Assembly (NCBI RefSeq): GCF_015097055.1
Contig: NZ_AP023366.1
Coordinates: forward strand, 124,001-188,000
Reading direction: 5' to 3'
DNA: 64,000 nucleotides
From: Effusibacillus dendaii
GTDB taxonomy: Bacteria > Bacillota > Bacilli > Tumebacillales > Effusibacillaceae
Part shown: one piece after another, positions 15,946 to 25,284 of the stretch
Position numbering within the stretch: position 1 is the first letter of the stretch
Layout of the letters: every line of letters begins with the position of its first letter
Notes under the pieces: generated by a model
Seen by the model: the letters and a program-made list of their open reading frames with translations, nothing else
The model's database searches: none
Told to the model about the DNA's origin: nothing
Made by a program: the position numbers and the translations under genes

Positions 15946-16632
15946 TTGGGAAAATTTGACTTGCTGCAGGGATCCTTGCAAATTCGCTTTCGCGATTACT
16001 CGTTATTAAAGCAGGCGTTCACGCATGCGTCCTACCGGAACGAACACCGCGGTGAAAATGGGCAGGATAATGAACGATTGGAATTTCTGGGCGACGCGGT
16101 GCTTGAATTGCTGGTCAGCGAATTTCTTTACAACCGCTACCCCACTTTGCCGGAAGGTGAATTGACCCGTATGCGGGCAGCGATTGTGTGCGAACCGTCG
16201 CTGGTGAAATTTGCTGAAAAACTGGAATTCTATAAATATATCCGATTGGGAAGAGGCGAAGAACTGTCCGGCGGACGCAGACGGCCGGCGTTGTTGGCCG
16301 ATGTTTTCGAGGCGTTTATGGGCGCGTTGTACTTGGACCAAGGGTTGGAGGCGGTGCGATCGTTTTTGCAGATGCAAGTGTTAAACGATTTGGAAAACGT
16401 TCACGGCCTGCTGCTCTCTGACTTTAAGACACTGCTGCAGGAGCATGTGCAACGTCAGAACTTGGGGATGCTGACTTACCGGATTTTGGAGGAGCGCGGC
16501 CCCGCCCACAGCCGGGAATTTGTTTCACAAGTGTTTATTAATGGGGCTCCGTATGGAACGGGAACCGGACGTTCCAAAAAAGAGGCGGAGCAGCATGCGG
16601 CGCATGAAACTTTGACGATGTTTGGCCGTTAG
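15946..16632 (+). CDS. rnc: Ribonuclease III
   Basis: Double-strand-specific endoribonuclease for rRNA and mRNA processing. The 228-residue protein has the catalytic signature NERLEFLGDAVLEL (42-55), with the acidic residues for Mg2+ binding, and a C-terminal dsRNA-binding domain (about 155-226). It starts at TTG, seven bases after AGGTGAG; no in-frame ATG is nearby. In Bacillus rnc precedes smc and ftsY directly; here four genes intervene. Confidence 0.95.
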   Translation: MGKFDLLQGSLQIRFRDYSLLKQAFTHASYRNEHRGENGQDNERLEFLGDAVLELLVSEFLYNRYPTLPEGELTRMRAAIVCEPSLVKFAEKLEFYKYIRLGRGEELSGGRRRPALLADVFEAFMGALYLDQGLEAVRSFLQMQVLNDLENVHGLLLSDFKTLLQEHVQRQNLGMLTYRILEERGPAHSREFVSQVFINGAPYGTGTGRSKKEAEQHAAHETLTMFGR

Positions 16633-16678
16633 TTTTTGCCGTTCCAACGCATACTAGCAATGCGAAGGAGGCGATTGT

Positions 16679-16846
16679 ATGACGGACAAACCGACAAAAA
16701 AAGGGACGGAGCAGTATGAAATCCCCGATGTGTACGATTGGGATATGTCGGAAATGCATATCGACCTGCAAAAACTGTTTGCGGAATCGGTTCATCCCGA
16801 CTTGAAGCCCCACTCTGACGAACAAACCGGGAAACCCAGACCATAG
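16679..16846 (+). CDS. Hypothetical 55-residue acidic protein
   Basis: ATG at 16679 follows AAGGAGGCG at ideal distance and opens 55 codons to TAG at 16846. The product is acidic and rich in aromatic and Asp/Glu residues in the middle (YEIPDVYDWDMSEMHIDL), with a Lys-rich start and a Pro/Lys end. It has no signal or membrane segment and no recognised family. It sits between rnc and a terminator at 16880, so it is probably the last gene of the fabF-rnc transcript. The strong ribosome site is the main evidence that it is real. Confidence 0.7.
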   Translation: MTDKPTKKGTEQYEIPDVYDWDMSEMHIDLQKLFAESVHPDLKPHSDEQTGKPRP

Positions 16847-16879
16847 AAATCGTAAACGGAAATGATTTGCGCGGAAAGA

Positions 16880-16903
16880 ACGGCACCATCGGGTGCTGTT
16901 TTT
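16880..16903 (+). terminator. Intrinsic terminator
   Basis: Eight-pair stem (16880-16887 with 16892-16899, one G-T pair) around ATCG, followed by TTTTT. Confidence 0.8.
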
Positions 16904-17007
16904 GCGTTCTCGGCTTTTTATGCTTTCTTGGCTTTTAATGATCCTTTAAGAAACATTGTCCATACTTGGAAATGTAATGAAGAACATAACGAAAGGATGA
17001 GTGCAAA

Positions 17008-17757
17008 ATGAACAAGAAAATGAAAATGTGGATTTCAGCAGGACTGGTGGCGGGAGCTGCTGTGTTGACAGGAACCGCAATGGCGGCGTCAGATAACGGA
17101 ACAGCCGCGACAACAACTGCCGCAACAACTGATCAATCTCAGCCAAAAGCGCACCATGCTCAATTTGACAATTCGGCTCTGCTCTCATTGCTCCAGATTG
17201 ACCAGGCTACATTAAAGCAGGAACTGAAAGCGGGCAAATCGCTGGCCGATATTGCAGCGGAAAAAGGAGTTGCGGAGCAGCAAGTGATTGACACGCTGGT
17301 GCAGCAGGCTACCCAACGCATTGACCAAGCGGTTCAAAACGGAAAACTGACACAGGACAAAGCAGACCAGATGAAGGCGAAACTGGCCGACAGAGTGAAA
17401 GCCATGGTGGAAAAAAAGGGCGGCCCAGCGTTTAGTAAACACGAACACGGTGAGAAGGGCGGTCAACTGAAAGAGGTTGCAACCGTATTGGGAATCACCC
17501 CGCAGGACTTGATGACGCAGTTGAAGCAAGGCAAGTCGATCGCACAGATTGCACAGGACAAAGGAATGACGGAAGATCAAGTAGTCAATGCGCTGCTTGA
17601 TAAGGAAAAAGCTCGTATTACCAAGTTTGTGGAAAAAACGGGCTGGGAACAGGAGGCAAAAGGTGATCGAGAAACGAAGGATGATCAAACGCAACAACAG
17701 CAACAGCAGCAGCAACCACAGCAATCAGCTGATCAAACACAAACACAAGCGCAGTAA
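17008..17757 (+). CDS. Secreted protein with two internal repeats and a glutamine-rich tail
   Basis: Unrecognised exported protein of 249 residues. A signal peptide is clear (residues 1-27: MNKKMKMW, hydrophobic core, cleavage after AMA). Two related helical units follow: one around residues 60-115 (LLQIDQATLKQELKAGKSL) and one around 155-205 (VLGITPQDLMTQLKQGKSI). Each is followed by an AxDKG/AxEKG turn and a V-x-x-L/V-I helix, suggesting an internal duplication. A histidine/lysine linker joins them. The tail is almost all Gln with Asp/Thr. No cysteines, no anchor. Terminators lie on both sides, so it is monocistronic; a link to the adjacent two-component system is possible but unproven. Confidence 0.75.
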   Translation: MNKKMKMWISAGLVAGAAVLTGTAMAASDNGTAATTTAATTDQSQPKAHHAQFDNSALLSLLQIDQATLKQELKAGKSLADIAAEKGVAEQQVIDTLVQQATQRIDQAVQNGKLTQDKADQMKAKLADRVKAMVEKKGGPAFSKHEHGEKGGQLKEVATVLGITPQDLMTQLKQGKSIAQIAQDKGMTEDQVVNALLDKEKARITKFVEKTGWEQEAKGDRETKDDQTQQQQQQQQPQQSADQTQTQAQ

Positions 17758-17798
17758 TTAAGAAGCGGGGATCGGGATACCATAAGTTTCAATGAGCG

Positions 17799-17829
17799 GG
17801 AAAGGCGGGAATGGCTGCCTTTCCTTTTT
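17799..17829 (+). terminator. Intrinsic terminator after the secreted protein gene
   Basis: GGAAAGGC (17799-17806) pairs with GCCTTTCC (17817-17824), followed by TTTTTAT. Confidence 0.85.
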
Positions 17830-17904
17830 ATACATAATAAACACTCATCCTATGCATGCCGTCCGTTGTTTTGTAAAATGGATATAAATAAAGGGGTAAT
17901 CGAC

Positions 17905-18579
17905 ATGCGAATTTTGGTTGTGGAAGATGATATTGATTTGCTGGAGGCTATCGTAAGCCTTTTGGAAGACGAATCGTATCAGGTGGACCAGGCGTCGGCA
18001 GGAGACGAAGGGTATTTGTTGGCGGAACAGGGAATTTATGACCTGCTGGTACTCGATATTATGCTGCCGGGAATGGACGGGCTGTCGATAATACGGCAGC
18101 TTCGGAAGAAGGGAATTCTAACCCCCGCCCTGTTTCTGACAGCCAAGGACAGCGTGGAAGACCGGGTCCGCGGACTGGATGCAGGGGCGGACGACTATAT
18201 TGTCAAACCATTCGTAATCAGTGAATTGCTGGCACGCATCAGAGCCCTTCTGCGGCGCGGTGGAAAAATGGGGACGGAAGGGCAGCTGGAATATGGTCCG
18301 ATTTCGCTGCGTCCTCATTTGCACGATGGCTACGTGGGTGAAGAGCCGCTAAAGTTGACAGTCAAAGAATACGATCTGCTGGAGTTTTTGCTGCGCAACC
18401 GGGAGCAAATCGTGACGCGGGAACAGATTTTCGATCGGGTTTGGGGATTCGATTCGGAGGCGACGTCGACTGTCGTTGATGTGTATGTCCACCATTTGCG
18501 CAAAAAATTGGCCGTGTACAACTGTGACCATTTTGTCCAAACGATTCGCGGCGTCGGTTACATGCTAAAGGAGAAATAA
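17905..18579 (+). CDS. OmpR/PhoB-family response regulator
   Basis: DNA-binding response regulator of 224 residues. The receiver domain has acidic residues EDD at 7-9, phosphoacceptor Asp51 (LVLDIMLPG) and Lys101 (VKPF). A winged-helix domain fills residues 125-222. AAGGGG lies ahead of the ATG at 17905; the longer frame from 17866 adds 13 residues of no family resemblance. One base separates it from the kinase gene, so the pair is co-transcribed. Target genes unknown. Confidence 0.9.
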   Translation: MRILVVEDDIDLLEAIVSLLEDESYQVDQASAGDEGYLLAEQGIYDLLVLDIMLPGMDGLSIIRQLRKKGILTPALFLTAKDSVEDRVRGLDAGADDYIVKPFVISELLARIRALLRRGGKMGTEGQLEYGPISLRPHLHDGYVGEEPLKLTVKEYDLLEFLLRNREQIVTREQIFDRVWGFDSEATSTVVDVYVHHLRKKLAVYNCDHFVQTIRGVGYMLKEK

Positions 18580-18580
18580 T

Positions 18581-19861
18581 ATGTTTCAGACCGTCCGCAT
18601 TCGTCTCGTGATTCTGAATACAACCGTTTTTCTTTGCGTATTGGCCTTGTTAGGGTCTTTCCTTTATTTTTATACACAGCACCGGATGCTGTCGGAAGTT
18701 GACCAGTCGTTATTGACGGCCGCTAACCGTATTCGCCTGCAGCAGGACCGGAACGCCGTGCGCATTAACCCGAATGAAAGGGCGGTCGACCGCAGAATTG
18801 TGTATCTTCTGTGGGATGCGAAAGGAAATTTGATCGGTCAGTTTCCGGATCAATCGGTCTATGACAAAGACGTGCAGGTTTTTCAACCGAACTCGTATAC
18901 ACAAAGCAGCTTCAAATCGATCGAACTGGATAACCACAGCTATCGTGTCATGACGGTGCCTGTGGAAATCCAGGCAAGTCAACTGACCAGACTTGGAATT
19001 GTCACCTATTCGGCCACATCTGTCGTGGAACTGGTGCGCAGCATTGATCCGGAGCAGGATATGTTGGACAATCTGCTGGGTGTGACCGTGATTTGCGGAG
19101 TCATTGGAGGGGCGATCACGATTCTAATCGGCCTTTTTTTGGCGGGCCGGGCTCTCGTACCGATTCGGATTTCGTGGGAAAAGCAGCAGCAGTTCGTGGC
19201 GGACGCATCGCATGAGCTGCGGACGCCTCTGGCGGTCATGCAAACGCATGCGGAACTGCTGCTGCGCCATCCGGACCGTACGATTCAAGAAGAAAGCCGT
19301 CACATTTCCGTCATTTTAAAAGAGGCGAAACGGATCAGTAAACTGGTTTCCGACCTGTTGACGCTGGCCCGTACCGATTCCAATCAACTGCAGATTGACA
19401 AAAAACCTTTCCTGCTAAACCATACGGTTGACGATGTGACAGAACCGTTCCATCAACTGGCGGAGCTGAAACAGATTGATATTATCATCGAAAATGAGCA
19501 TCAAATTGAGATTTTGGGCGATGAGGAGCGTATCCGCCAACTGCTTGTGGTCTTGCTCGACAACGCCATTAAATATACGCCTGCTGGCGGGAAAATCAAC
19601 ATTTCTTGCAAACGCTATCCGCATGAGGCAGAAATTGTTGTGCAGGATACGGGGATCGGTATTGCCAAACAGGATTTGCCTTTTATATTCGACCGTTTTT
19701 ATCGGGGAGATAAAGTGCGTACCCGCAGCGAAGGGGGCAACGGATTGGGTCTCTCGATTGCCAAGTGGATCGTGGAGGCGCATAAAGGAAATATCCGGGT
19801 GGAAAGCGAATTAGGCAAAGGGACAGTGTTCCGAATTACATTCCCTATCGGAAAGGCGTAA
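18581..19861 (+). CDS. Membrane sensor histidine kinase
   Basis: Partner kinase of the preceding regulator, 426 residues. Two membrane segments (about 8-30 and 166-188) enclose an extracytoplasmic domain of about 135 residues. The HisKA domain has His211 in DASHELRTPL. The ATPase domain has the N box (DNAIKYTP), G1 (DTGIGI), F box (FDRFYRGDK) and G2 (GGNGLGLSI). Little or no HAMP linker is evident, resembling CiaH-type kinases. The ligand cannot be inferred. The tandem hairpin array lies directly downstream. Confidence 0.9.
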   Translation: MFQTVRIRLVILNTTVFLCVLALLGSFLYFYTQHRMLSEVDQSLLTAANRIRLQQDRNAVRINPNERAVDRRIVYLLWDAKGNLIGQFPDQSVYDKDVQVFQPNSYTQSSFKSIELDNHSYRVMTVPVEIQASQLTRLGIVTYSATSVVELVRSIDPEQDMLDNLLGVTVICGVIGGAITILIGLFLAGRALVPIRISWEKQQQFVADASHELRTPLAVMQTHAELLLRHPDRTIQEESRHISVILKEAKRISKLVSDLLTLARTDSNQLQIDKKPFLLNHTVDDVTEPFHQLAELKQIDIIIENEHQIEILGDEERIRQLLVVLLDNAIKYTPAGGKINISCKRYPHEAEIVVQDTGIGIAKQDLPFIFDRFYRGDKVRTRSEGGNGLGLSIAKWIVEAHKGNIRVESELGKGTVFRITFPIGKA

Positions 19862-19912
19862 GCAGTTTGGATAGGACTATAGACGGTTCCGAAATCCTGT
19901 GCAATCGGATAT

Positions 19913-20036
19913 GCTTTTGTGGACACAAGTACCCGAAGGGCACAAGTCACGCTTAGGCACCATAGGTGCCAAGTCGTGCTATGTACCCAAAGGGCACAAG
20001 TCTCGCCATGGCAATAAATTGCCAGGTCTCGCTATG
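19913..20036 (+). repeat. Tandem array of about five covarying mini-hairpins before smc
   Basis: Four to five units of 25-30 bases. Each is a small stem-loop followed by a near-constant tag AAGTC-CGC-ATG. The stems differ but each pairs with itself: TTGTG/CACAA, GTACCC/GGGCAC (one mismatch), GGCACC/GGTGCC, GTACCC/GGGCAC, GGCAAT/ATTGCC. The tags read AAGTCACGCTTA, AAGTCGTGCTATG, AAGTCTCGCCATG and AGGTCTCGCTATG. The array fills most of the gap between the kinase and smc and ends at the smc ribosome site. The smc frame is open through it, but such codons match no SMC protein. Confidence 0.75.
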
Positions 20037-20048
20037 GAGGGGAGTTCG

Positions 20049-23000
20049 TTGTTTTTAAAACGAATGGAACTGATTGGCTTTAAGTCGTTTGCCGATCGAA
20101 CTGAATTGGAGTTTGTTCCCGGAGTGACGGCAGTCGTAGGGCCAAACGGATCAGGAAAAAGCAATATTTCTGACGCCATTCGTTGGGTGTTGGGAGAACA
20201 GAGTGCGAAAAGCCTGCGCGGCGGCAAAATGGAAGATGTCATTTTTGCCGGCAGCGACAGCCGCAAAGCGGTCAATTATTGTGAAGTGTCGCTTACTCTG
20301 GATAACCAGGACCAGGCGCTCCCTTTGGAATTTTCAGAAGTGACCGTTGCGCGGCGGGTCTACCGGTCAGGCGAAGGCGAATATTTTATCAATAAACAGG
20401 CCTGCCGTCTGAAAGACATTGTGGAATTGTTCATGGACACCGGTCTCGGAAAAGAGGCCTATTCGATTATCGGACAGGGCCGGATTGATGAGATTTTATC
20501 GAATAAAGCGGAAGACCGCCGCGGCATATTTGAAGAAGCGGCCGGGATCGTCAAATATAAAGCGAGAAAACGGGAAGCGGAAAAAAAGCTGGACGAGACG
20601 TCCAACAATTTGCTCCGCATCAGTGACATTATCAGCGAACTGGAAAATCAGATCGGACCGATGTTTGAACAGTCGGAAAAAGCGAAGTTGTACAAGCAGC
20701 ATAAAGCCGATTTGGAAAAAAAGGAAATCGCTCTGTATGTGTATGACATTGAACAGCTAAATGACCGATGGAATCAGCAAAAACAGCAGGCGGACAAACT
20801 GCAGGACGAGCAGACCAAACAATCGGCGCATGTCTCGACGGTCGAGTCCCAATATGAGCAGTTTCGCTGGCAGGCCGAACAGCTGGACAAGATGATGGAA
20901 GAAAGCAACAAAAAGCATGTCGAAGTGGTCGCCGAGTATGAGAAAGCGGAAGGGCGCCGCGAAGTCTTGCAGGAACGGTTGCGCAATTTAACGGCTGCTC
21001 ATCAGGATTTACAAGCCGAGCGGACGAAACTGGTGAACGAACAGGCAGAAAAGGAAGGTCTGTTGGCGGCGGAACGCGATAAGTTAACGAGTATCGGGGA
21101 AAAGCGCGATGCCAGCAAGTGTTTGCTTGATGAAAAACTGGCCAGTGCCGAAGGGTTCGCGGATCGCACCGAATTGGAAGCGGAAATTGAACGGATCAAA
21201 GGCGATCTGATCGAAAAATTAAATGAAACGGCCGGCAAGCGAAACGAGCAGAAAAATATTGACACAAGCCTTTCCAATCTGCAGCGACGGATGGAGAAAC
21301 TGCAGGCGGACGAAACGGAACTGAGGCAACGGCTTGAATCGCTTCAGCAATCGATCGAGTCGGGCCGCTCGACGCTTGGTGACCAGCGAAACCAGGAACA
21401 GCAGCTGGTGCAGCGGGCGGAGGAAATTCGCCTATCGTCGAACCGACAGACGGAACAAAAGGAACGTCTGATGAACGAATTGCGGCAGCTTCAGACAGAA
21501 CACGCTGCTTCCCGCTCCCGGCATGACCTGCTGAATGACATGCGGCAGGAATACGACGGATTTTCGCATGGTGTTCGAACCGTGCTGCAAGCAGCAGGTA
21601 AAGGCCGTTTGCAGGGGGTTCACGGCGCTGTTGCCGAATTGCTGAAGGTTCCCACCGAGTACGAAACGGCGATAGAGACAGCGCTTGGCGGCGCGCTGCA
21701 GAATATTGTGGTGGAGACGGAAAAGGCGGGCCGGGATGCGATCCTGTTTTTGAAATCAAGCGGCGGTGGACGGGCTACGTTTATGCCGCTGGATGTGATG
21801 AAAAGCCGGATTTTGCCAAGAGGCGAACGGAACGCGATCGAAAATCACCCGGGGTATGTGGGAATCGCGGCTGAGATGATCCGGTTTGATGACCGGTTTC
21901 GGTCGATCGCCGAATATTTGTTAGGACAAGTGGTGATTGCCAAAACGATCCAGGACGCGAACCAGTTGGCGCGGATTTTGCAGTATCGGACCCGGATTGT
22001 GACGCTTGACGGCGATGTGGTGAATCCGGGCGGTTCGATGACGGGCGGCAGTCAGCAGAAAAAAGGCACCAGTCTCTTGGGGAGACAGCGGGAAATCGAG
22101 GAGATGGCCGGAAAAATCAAACGATTGTCCGACCGGATTGCGGTGCTGCAAAACAAGCTTGCAGAATTTGCCGATCGCGAACGGCAGGCTCTGCAAGAGC
22201 AGGAATCGGTTGCGGAACAGTTACAGGCCCAGCGCGAGCAGCTGCAGTCTACCGAAGCACAGGTACGTGAACTGGATGTGCAAATACAGTCGGTCAACGA
22301 ACGGCTTCAATTGGTGCTGCTTGAAATGGAGCAATATCAAAAGGAAGCGTCCGATTTGGAACGGAAGCAGGAAATGATTCAAGCGGAATTGGAGACACTG
22401 GCGGTTGAGGTCGAGCAAATGTCTGGACGGGTGGACGAACTGCAGCAGGTGCTCAAACAACAGCAAACGGCACGGGAAGACGTGTCAGAGGAAGTCACCG
22501 AACTGAAGGTACAGTTGGCAGGTCTCGAACAGGAGTTTACTGCTGTGCGGGCTAATGTGTCCCGTTTGGAGAAGGAACTGGCGCTCACTGTACAGGAAAT
22601 GTCTGACAAAGAGCAGGAAGCGGCCTCGCTGACAGAGCGGATCGAGCAAACGGAATCGGAATGGAATGCGGCTTGCCAACAGCTTTCCCTGCTTGAACAA
22701 AGAAAAGAAGCGGCGCAAAAAGCGTTGGATGAAGAATTGGTCCGCAAACAGGATTTGCAGAAACGGATGGCGGATGAGGAACATAAAGTAAGGGAAGCCC
22801 GGCTTACCCAAAAAAATCTGGAAAATCAGTTGCATGAGGTCGAAGTAAAGCTGAACCGCCTGGATGTAGAGTTGAACAACGCTCTCAGCAAACTGGCGGA
22901 AGAATATCGAATTTCCTTTGAATTGGCGAAAGAGCGCTATCCCGTTCCGGAAGACCCATCGTTGGCGAAACGGGAGGCGGCCGAACTGCGGCGGAAAATC

Positions 23001-23627
23001 GAATCGCTGGGTACCGTGAATCTTGGGGCGATTGAGGAATACGCACGTATGCAGGAGCGGTTGGGGTTTTTGTCAGAGCAACGGGACGATCTGTTGACCT
23101 CCAAGGAAAAACTGCAGCAGGTGATTGCAGAGATCGATGAGGAGATGGGGAGACGCTTCCAAGAGACCTTTACGGCCATCCGGGAACAGTTCCAAACGGT
23201 ATTCAGCCGATTGTTTGGGGGCGGACGGGCGGATTTGGTGCTGGTCGATCCGCAAAGTCCGTTAACGACCGGAATCGACATTATGGCGCAACCACCCGGC
23301 AAGAAGCTGCAAAATCTGGGTCTGTTGTCCGGCGGGGAACGGGCATTGACCGCGATGGCGCTGTTGTTCGCGATCCTGCACGTAAAACCGGTGCCTTTTT
23401 GTGTATTGGATGAAGTGGAAGCGGCGCTTGACGAAGCGAACGTCTTCCGATTTGCCGAGTACCTGCGTGAGTTTGCTGCACAGACGCAGTTCATCTGCAT
23501 CACACACCGGAAAGGCACAATGGAAAATGCGGATGTGCTGTACGGTGTAACGATGGAAGAATCAGGCGTGTCTAAATTGATGTCTGTAAAATTGCTGGAG
23601 CAGGATGAGGTTCCGAGCGCTTCGTAG
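20049..23627 (+). CDS. smc: Chromosome segregation protein SMC
   Basis: Core ATPase of the bacterial condensin, acting on the nucleoid with ScpA and ScpB. From the TTG at 20049 (after GGAGGGGAG) the protein has 1192 residues, the normal size, and begins FLKRMELIGFKSFADRTEL. The N-terminal Walker A is GPNGSGKSN (about 31-39). Two long coiled coils flank a hinge near residues 510-650. The C-terminal ABC signature LLSGGERALTA and Walker B VLDEVEAALDEAN complete the split ATPase. The upstream 50-codon extension runs through the hairpin array and is rejected. ftsY follows, as in Bacillus. Confidence 0.97.
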   Translation: MFLKRMELIGFKSFADRTELEFVPGVTAVVGPNGSGKSNISDAIRWVLGEQSAKSLRGGKMEDVIFAGSDSRKAVNYCEVSLTLDNQDQALPLEFSEVTVARRVYRSGEGEYFINKQACRLKDIVELFMDTGLGKEAYSIIGQGRIDEILSNKAEDRRGIFEEAAGIVKYKARKREAEKKLDETSNNLLRISDIISELENQIGPMFEQSEKAKLYKQHKADLEKKEIALYVYDIEQLNDRWNQQKQQADKLQDEQTKQSAHVSTVESQYEQFRWQAEQLDKMMEESNKKHVEVVAEYEKAEGRREVLQERLRNLTAAHQDLQAERTKLVNEQAEKEGLLAAERDKLTSIGEKRDASKCLLDEKLASAEGFADRTELEAEIERIKGDLIEKLNETAGKRNEQKNIDTSLSNLQRRMEKLQADETELRQRLESLQQSIESGRSTLGDQRNQEQQLVQRAEEIRLSSNRQTEQKERLMNELRQLQTEHAASRSRHDLLNDMRQEYDGFSHGVRTVLQAAGKGRLQGVHGAVAELLKVPTEYETAIETALGGALQNIVVETEKAGRDAILFLKSSGGGRATFMPLDVMKSRILPRGERNAIENHPGYVGIAAEMIRFDDRFRSIAEYLLGQVVIAKTIQDANQLARILQYRTRIVTLDGDVVNPGGSMTGGSQQKKGTSLLGRQREIEEMAGKIKRLSDRIAVLQNKLAEFADRERQALQEQESVAEQLQAQREQLQSTEAQVRELDVQIQSVNERLQLVLLEMEQYQKEASDLERKQEMIQAELETLAVEVEQMSGRVDELQQVLKQQQTAREDVSEEVTELKVQLAGLEQEFTAVRANVSRLEKELALTVQEMSDKEQEAASLTERIEQTESEWNAACQQLSLLEQRKEAAQKALDEELVRKQDLQKRMADEEHKVREARLTQKNLENQLHEVEVKLNRLDVELNNALSKLAEEYRISFELAKERYPVPEDPSLAKREAAELRRKIESLGTVNLGAIEEYARMQERLGFLSEQRDDLLTSKEKLQQVIAEIDEEMGRRFQETFTAIREQFQTVFSRLFGGGRADLVLVDPQSPLTTGIDIMAQPPGKKLQNLGLLSGGERALTAMALLFAILHVKPVPFCVLDEVEAALDEANVFRFAEYLREFAAQTQFICITHRKGTMENADVLYGVTMEESGVSKLMSVKLLEQDEVPSAS

Positions 23628-23663
23628 TCTTACGGCTGTTTGCGGTGTGCCGGTAAAAGTGAA

Positions 23664-23710
23664 AAACAGGCATGGTGCGATTTAGATGCCCATGCCTGTT
23701 TTTTTATTTT
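23664..23710 (+). terminator. Intrinsic terminator after smc
   Basis: Perfect 12-base-pair stem (23664-23675 with 23690-23701) and a long T run. It separates smc from ftsY. Confidence 0.9.
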
Positions 23711-23806
23711 TTTGTAAGATATAATAAGGGGCGAAAACATCGTGATGCGGACCTGTTTTAAAGGTCCGTTCGTTATATTCCCGGGCAAGAGTCAGGAGGT
23801 AGCAAC

Positions 23807-24718
23807 GTGGGTTTTTTCAGTAAGTTTAAAGAAGGTTTGAGCAAAACGCGCGACTCGTTTATGGACAAAGTGGAAGCCGTTTTTACCCGCCGCAAAATAG
23901 ATGAGGAGTTTTTTGAGGAACTGGAAGAACAATTGATTATGGCGGATGTTGGCGTGCAGACGGCGACGATTTTAATCGAGCAACTGCGTGTGGAAGTGAA
24001 AAAGCGTAAACTGACCGACGCAGCTGAACTGAAACCGGTCTTACAGGAAAAATTGGCTGAAATGATGGGCGCGGACATGTCCGCTCTGACAATGAATCCG
24101 GACGGTTTGACGGTGGTCCTCATTGTCGGGGTAAACGGCGTGGGAAAAACGACAACAATCGGCAAACTCGCCCATAAATATAAATCGGAAGGCAAAAAAG
24201 TGATCTTGGCAGCGGGCGACACATTTCGTGCAGGCGCAATCGAACAGCTCGACATTTGGGGACAGCGCGTCGGGGTGGATGTAATCAAGCATCAGGCGGG
24301 CTCCGATCCAGCAGCTGTTGTGTTCGATGGGGTACAGGCGGCAAAAGCTCGAAAAGCGGATCTATTGATTGTGGACACAGCGGGACGATTACATAACAAA
24401 ACCAACCTGATGGACGAGTTGAACAAAATTTACCGGGTGGTGAAACGGGAAATTCCGGATGCGCCGCATGAAGTGCTGCTGGTGTTAGACGCGACAACGG
24501 GGCAGAATGCGTTGCAGCAGGCGAAAATTTTTGGGGAAGCAACCGGTGTGACGGGTCTTGTGCTCACCAAATTGGACGGTACGGCAAAAGGAGGAATTGT
24601 GGTGGCAATACGCCAGCAAATGCAAATTCCCGTAAAATTCGTTGGCCTGGGCGAGAAAATGGACGACCTGCAAGAGTTTGATCCGGAGGCGTTTGTGGAA
24701 GCGCTGTTTTCGGCTTGA
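23807..24718 (+). CDS. ftsY: Signal recognition particle receptor FtsY
   Basis: GTPase receptor that docks SRP-ribosome complexes at the membrane translocon. The 303-residue protein has the N domain (about 1-95) and the G domain with GVNGVGKTT (G1), DTFRAGA, DTAGRLHNK (G3) and TKLDGTAKGG (G4). It has a short N terminus without the acidic extension of proteobacterial FtsY. GTG start after GGAGG. A leader of about 85 bases holds TATAAT at 23720-23725 and a hairpin (23748-23768), so it may have its own promoter. Confidence 0.96.
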   Translation: MGFFSKFKEGLSKTRDSFMDKVEAVFTRRKIDEEFFEELEEQLIMADVGVQTATILIEQLRVEVKKRKLTDAAELKPVLQEKLAEMMGADMSALTMNPDGLTVVLIVGVNGVGKTTTIGKLAHKYKSEGKKVILAAGDTFRAGAIEQLDIWGQRVGVDVIKHQAGSDPAAVVFDGVQAAKARKADLLIVDTAGRLHNKTNLMDELNKIYRVVKREIPDAPHEVLLVLDATTGQNALQQAKIFGEATGVTGLVLTKLDGTAKGGIVVAIRQQMQIPVKFVGLGEKMDDLQEFDPEAFVEALFSA

Positions 24719-24748
24719 AGCAAGCGCATCCGGCACGAAGCGATTGAC

Positions 24749-24777
24749 TTGACAATCCACGCTGAATTTTGTATGAT
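24749..24777 (+). promoter_or_regulatory. Sigma-A promoter of the ylxM-ffh operon
   Basis: TTGACA (24749-24754), 17-base spacer, TATGAT (24772-24777). Confidence 0.85.
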
Positions 24778-24828
24778 CGTTTTTGTGCTGTAAAGGAAAT
24801 TCGCTTGACAGGCGAAAGGCGTGGTAAC

Positions 24829-25224
24829 ATGCTGGAAAAAACAACGCGCATGAACCTGTTGTACGATTTTTACGGAAGTTTGCTGACGGAAAAGCAGCAG
24901 ACGTTTATGGAGCTCTATTATTACGACGATCTGTCGTTGGCGGAAATTGCCGAACAATACAGCGTCTCCCGCCAGGCGGTGCATGATAATGTCCGCCGTT
25001 CGGAAGCGCAGTTGGAAGAGTATGAAGCGAAGCTGCACCTGTTGGAGCGGCACGAAAATCGGTTGCGGCAGGCGACCGATATTATGGCATACATCGCCAC
25101 CCTGCCGCTAACCGAAACGGATCGAAACGAATTGTGGCAACGGATTCAAAAGCTTCTGCGGGACGACACAGATCGGGAAACAGGTGTGAATACGGGTACG
25201 AACTCTCCGGCGACGAGCGGGTAA
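24829..25224 (+). CDS. ylxM: YlxM family putative DNA-binding protein
   Basis: Small helix-turn-helix protein of 131 residues (UPF0122), co-occurring with ffh in Gram-positive bacteria and thought to modulate the SRP pathway. The HTH resembles sigma region 4: [21 protein letters not shown] at about residues 39-59. The C-terminal quarter is charged and helical. The frame opens at 24769, inside the promoter, so the ATG at 24829 is chosen. It is 60 bases upstream of ffh. Confidence 0.9.
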   Translation: MLEKTTRMNLLYDFYGSLLTEKQQTFMELYYYDDLSLAEIAEQYSVSRQAVHDNVRRSEAQLEEYEAKLHLLERHENRLRQATDIMAYIATLPLTETDRNELWQRIQKLLRDDTDRETGVNTGTNSPATSG

Positions 25225-25284
25225 TGCTGTAGGGAACGCCGTTCAAATGGATCATTCGCAGAACAGGAAGGAGGGGAATGCGGC

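Noticed and set aside
19913-20036. CRISPR array
   Set aside because: Units are 25-30 bases with no constant repeat plus unique spacer pattern; the variable part is a self-pairing stem and no cas genes are near.
19899-20048. 50-codon N-terminal extension of smc
   Set aside because: The open frame runs through the tandem hairpin array and resembles no SMC sequence; GGAGGGGAG and a TTG at 20049 give the standard N terminus.
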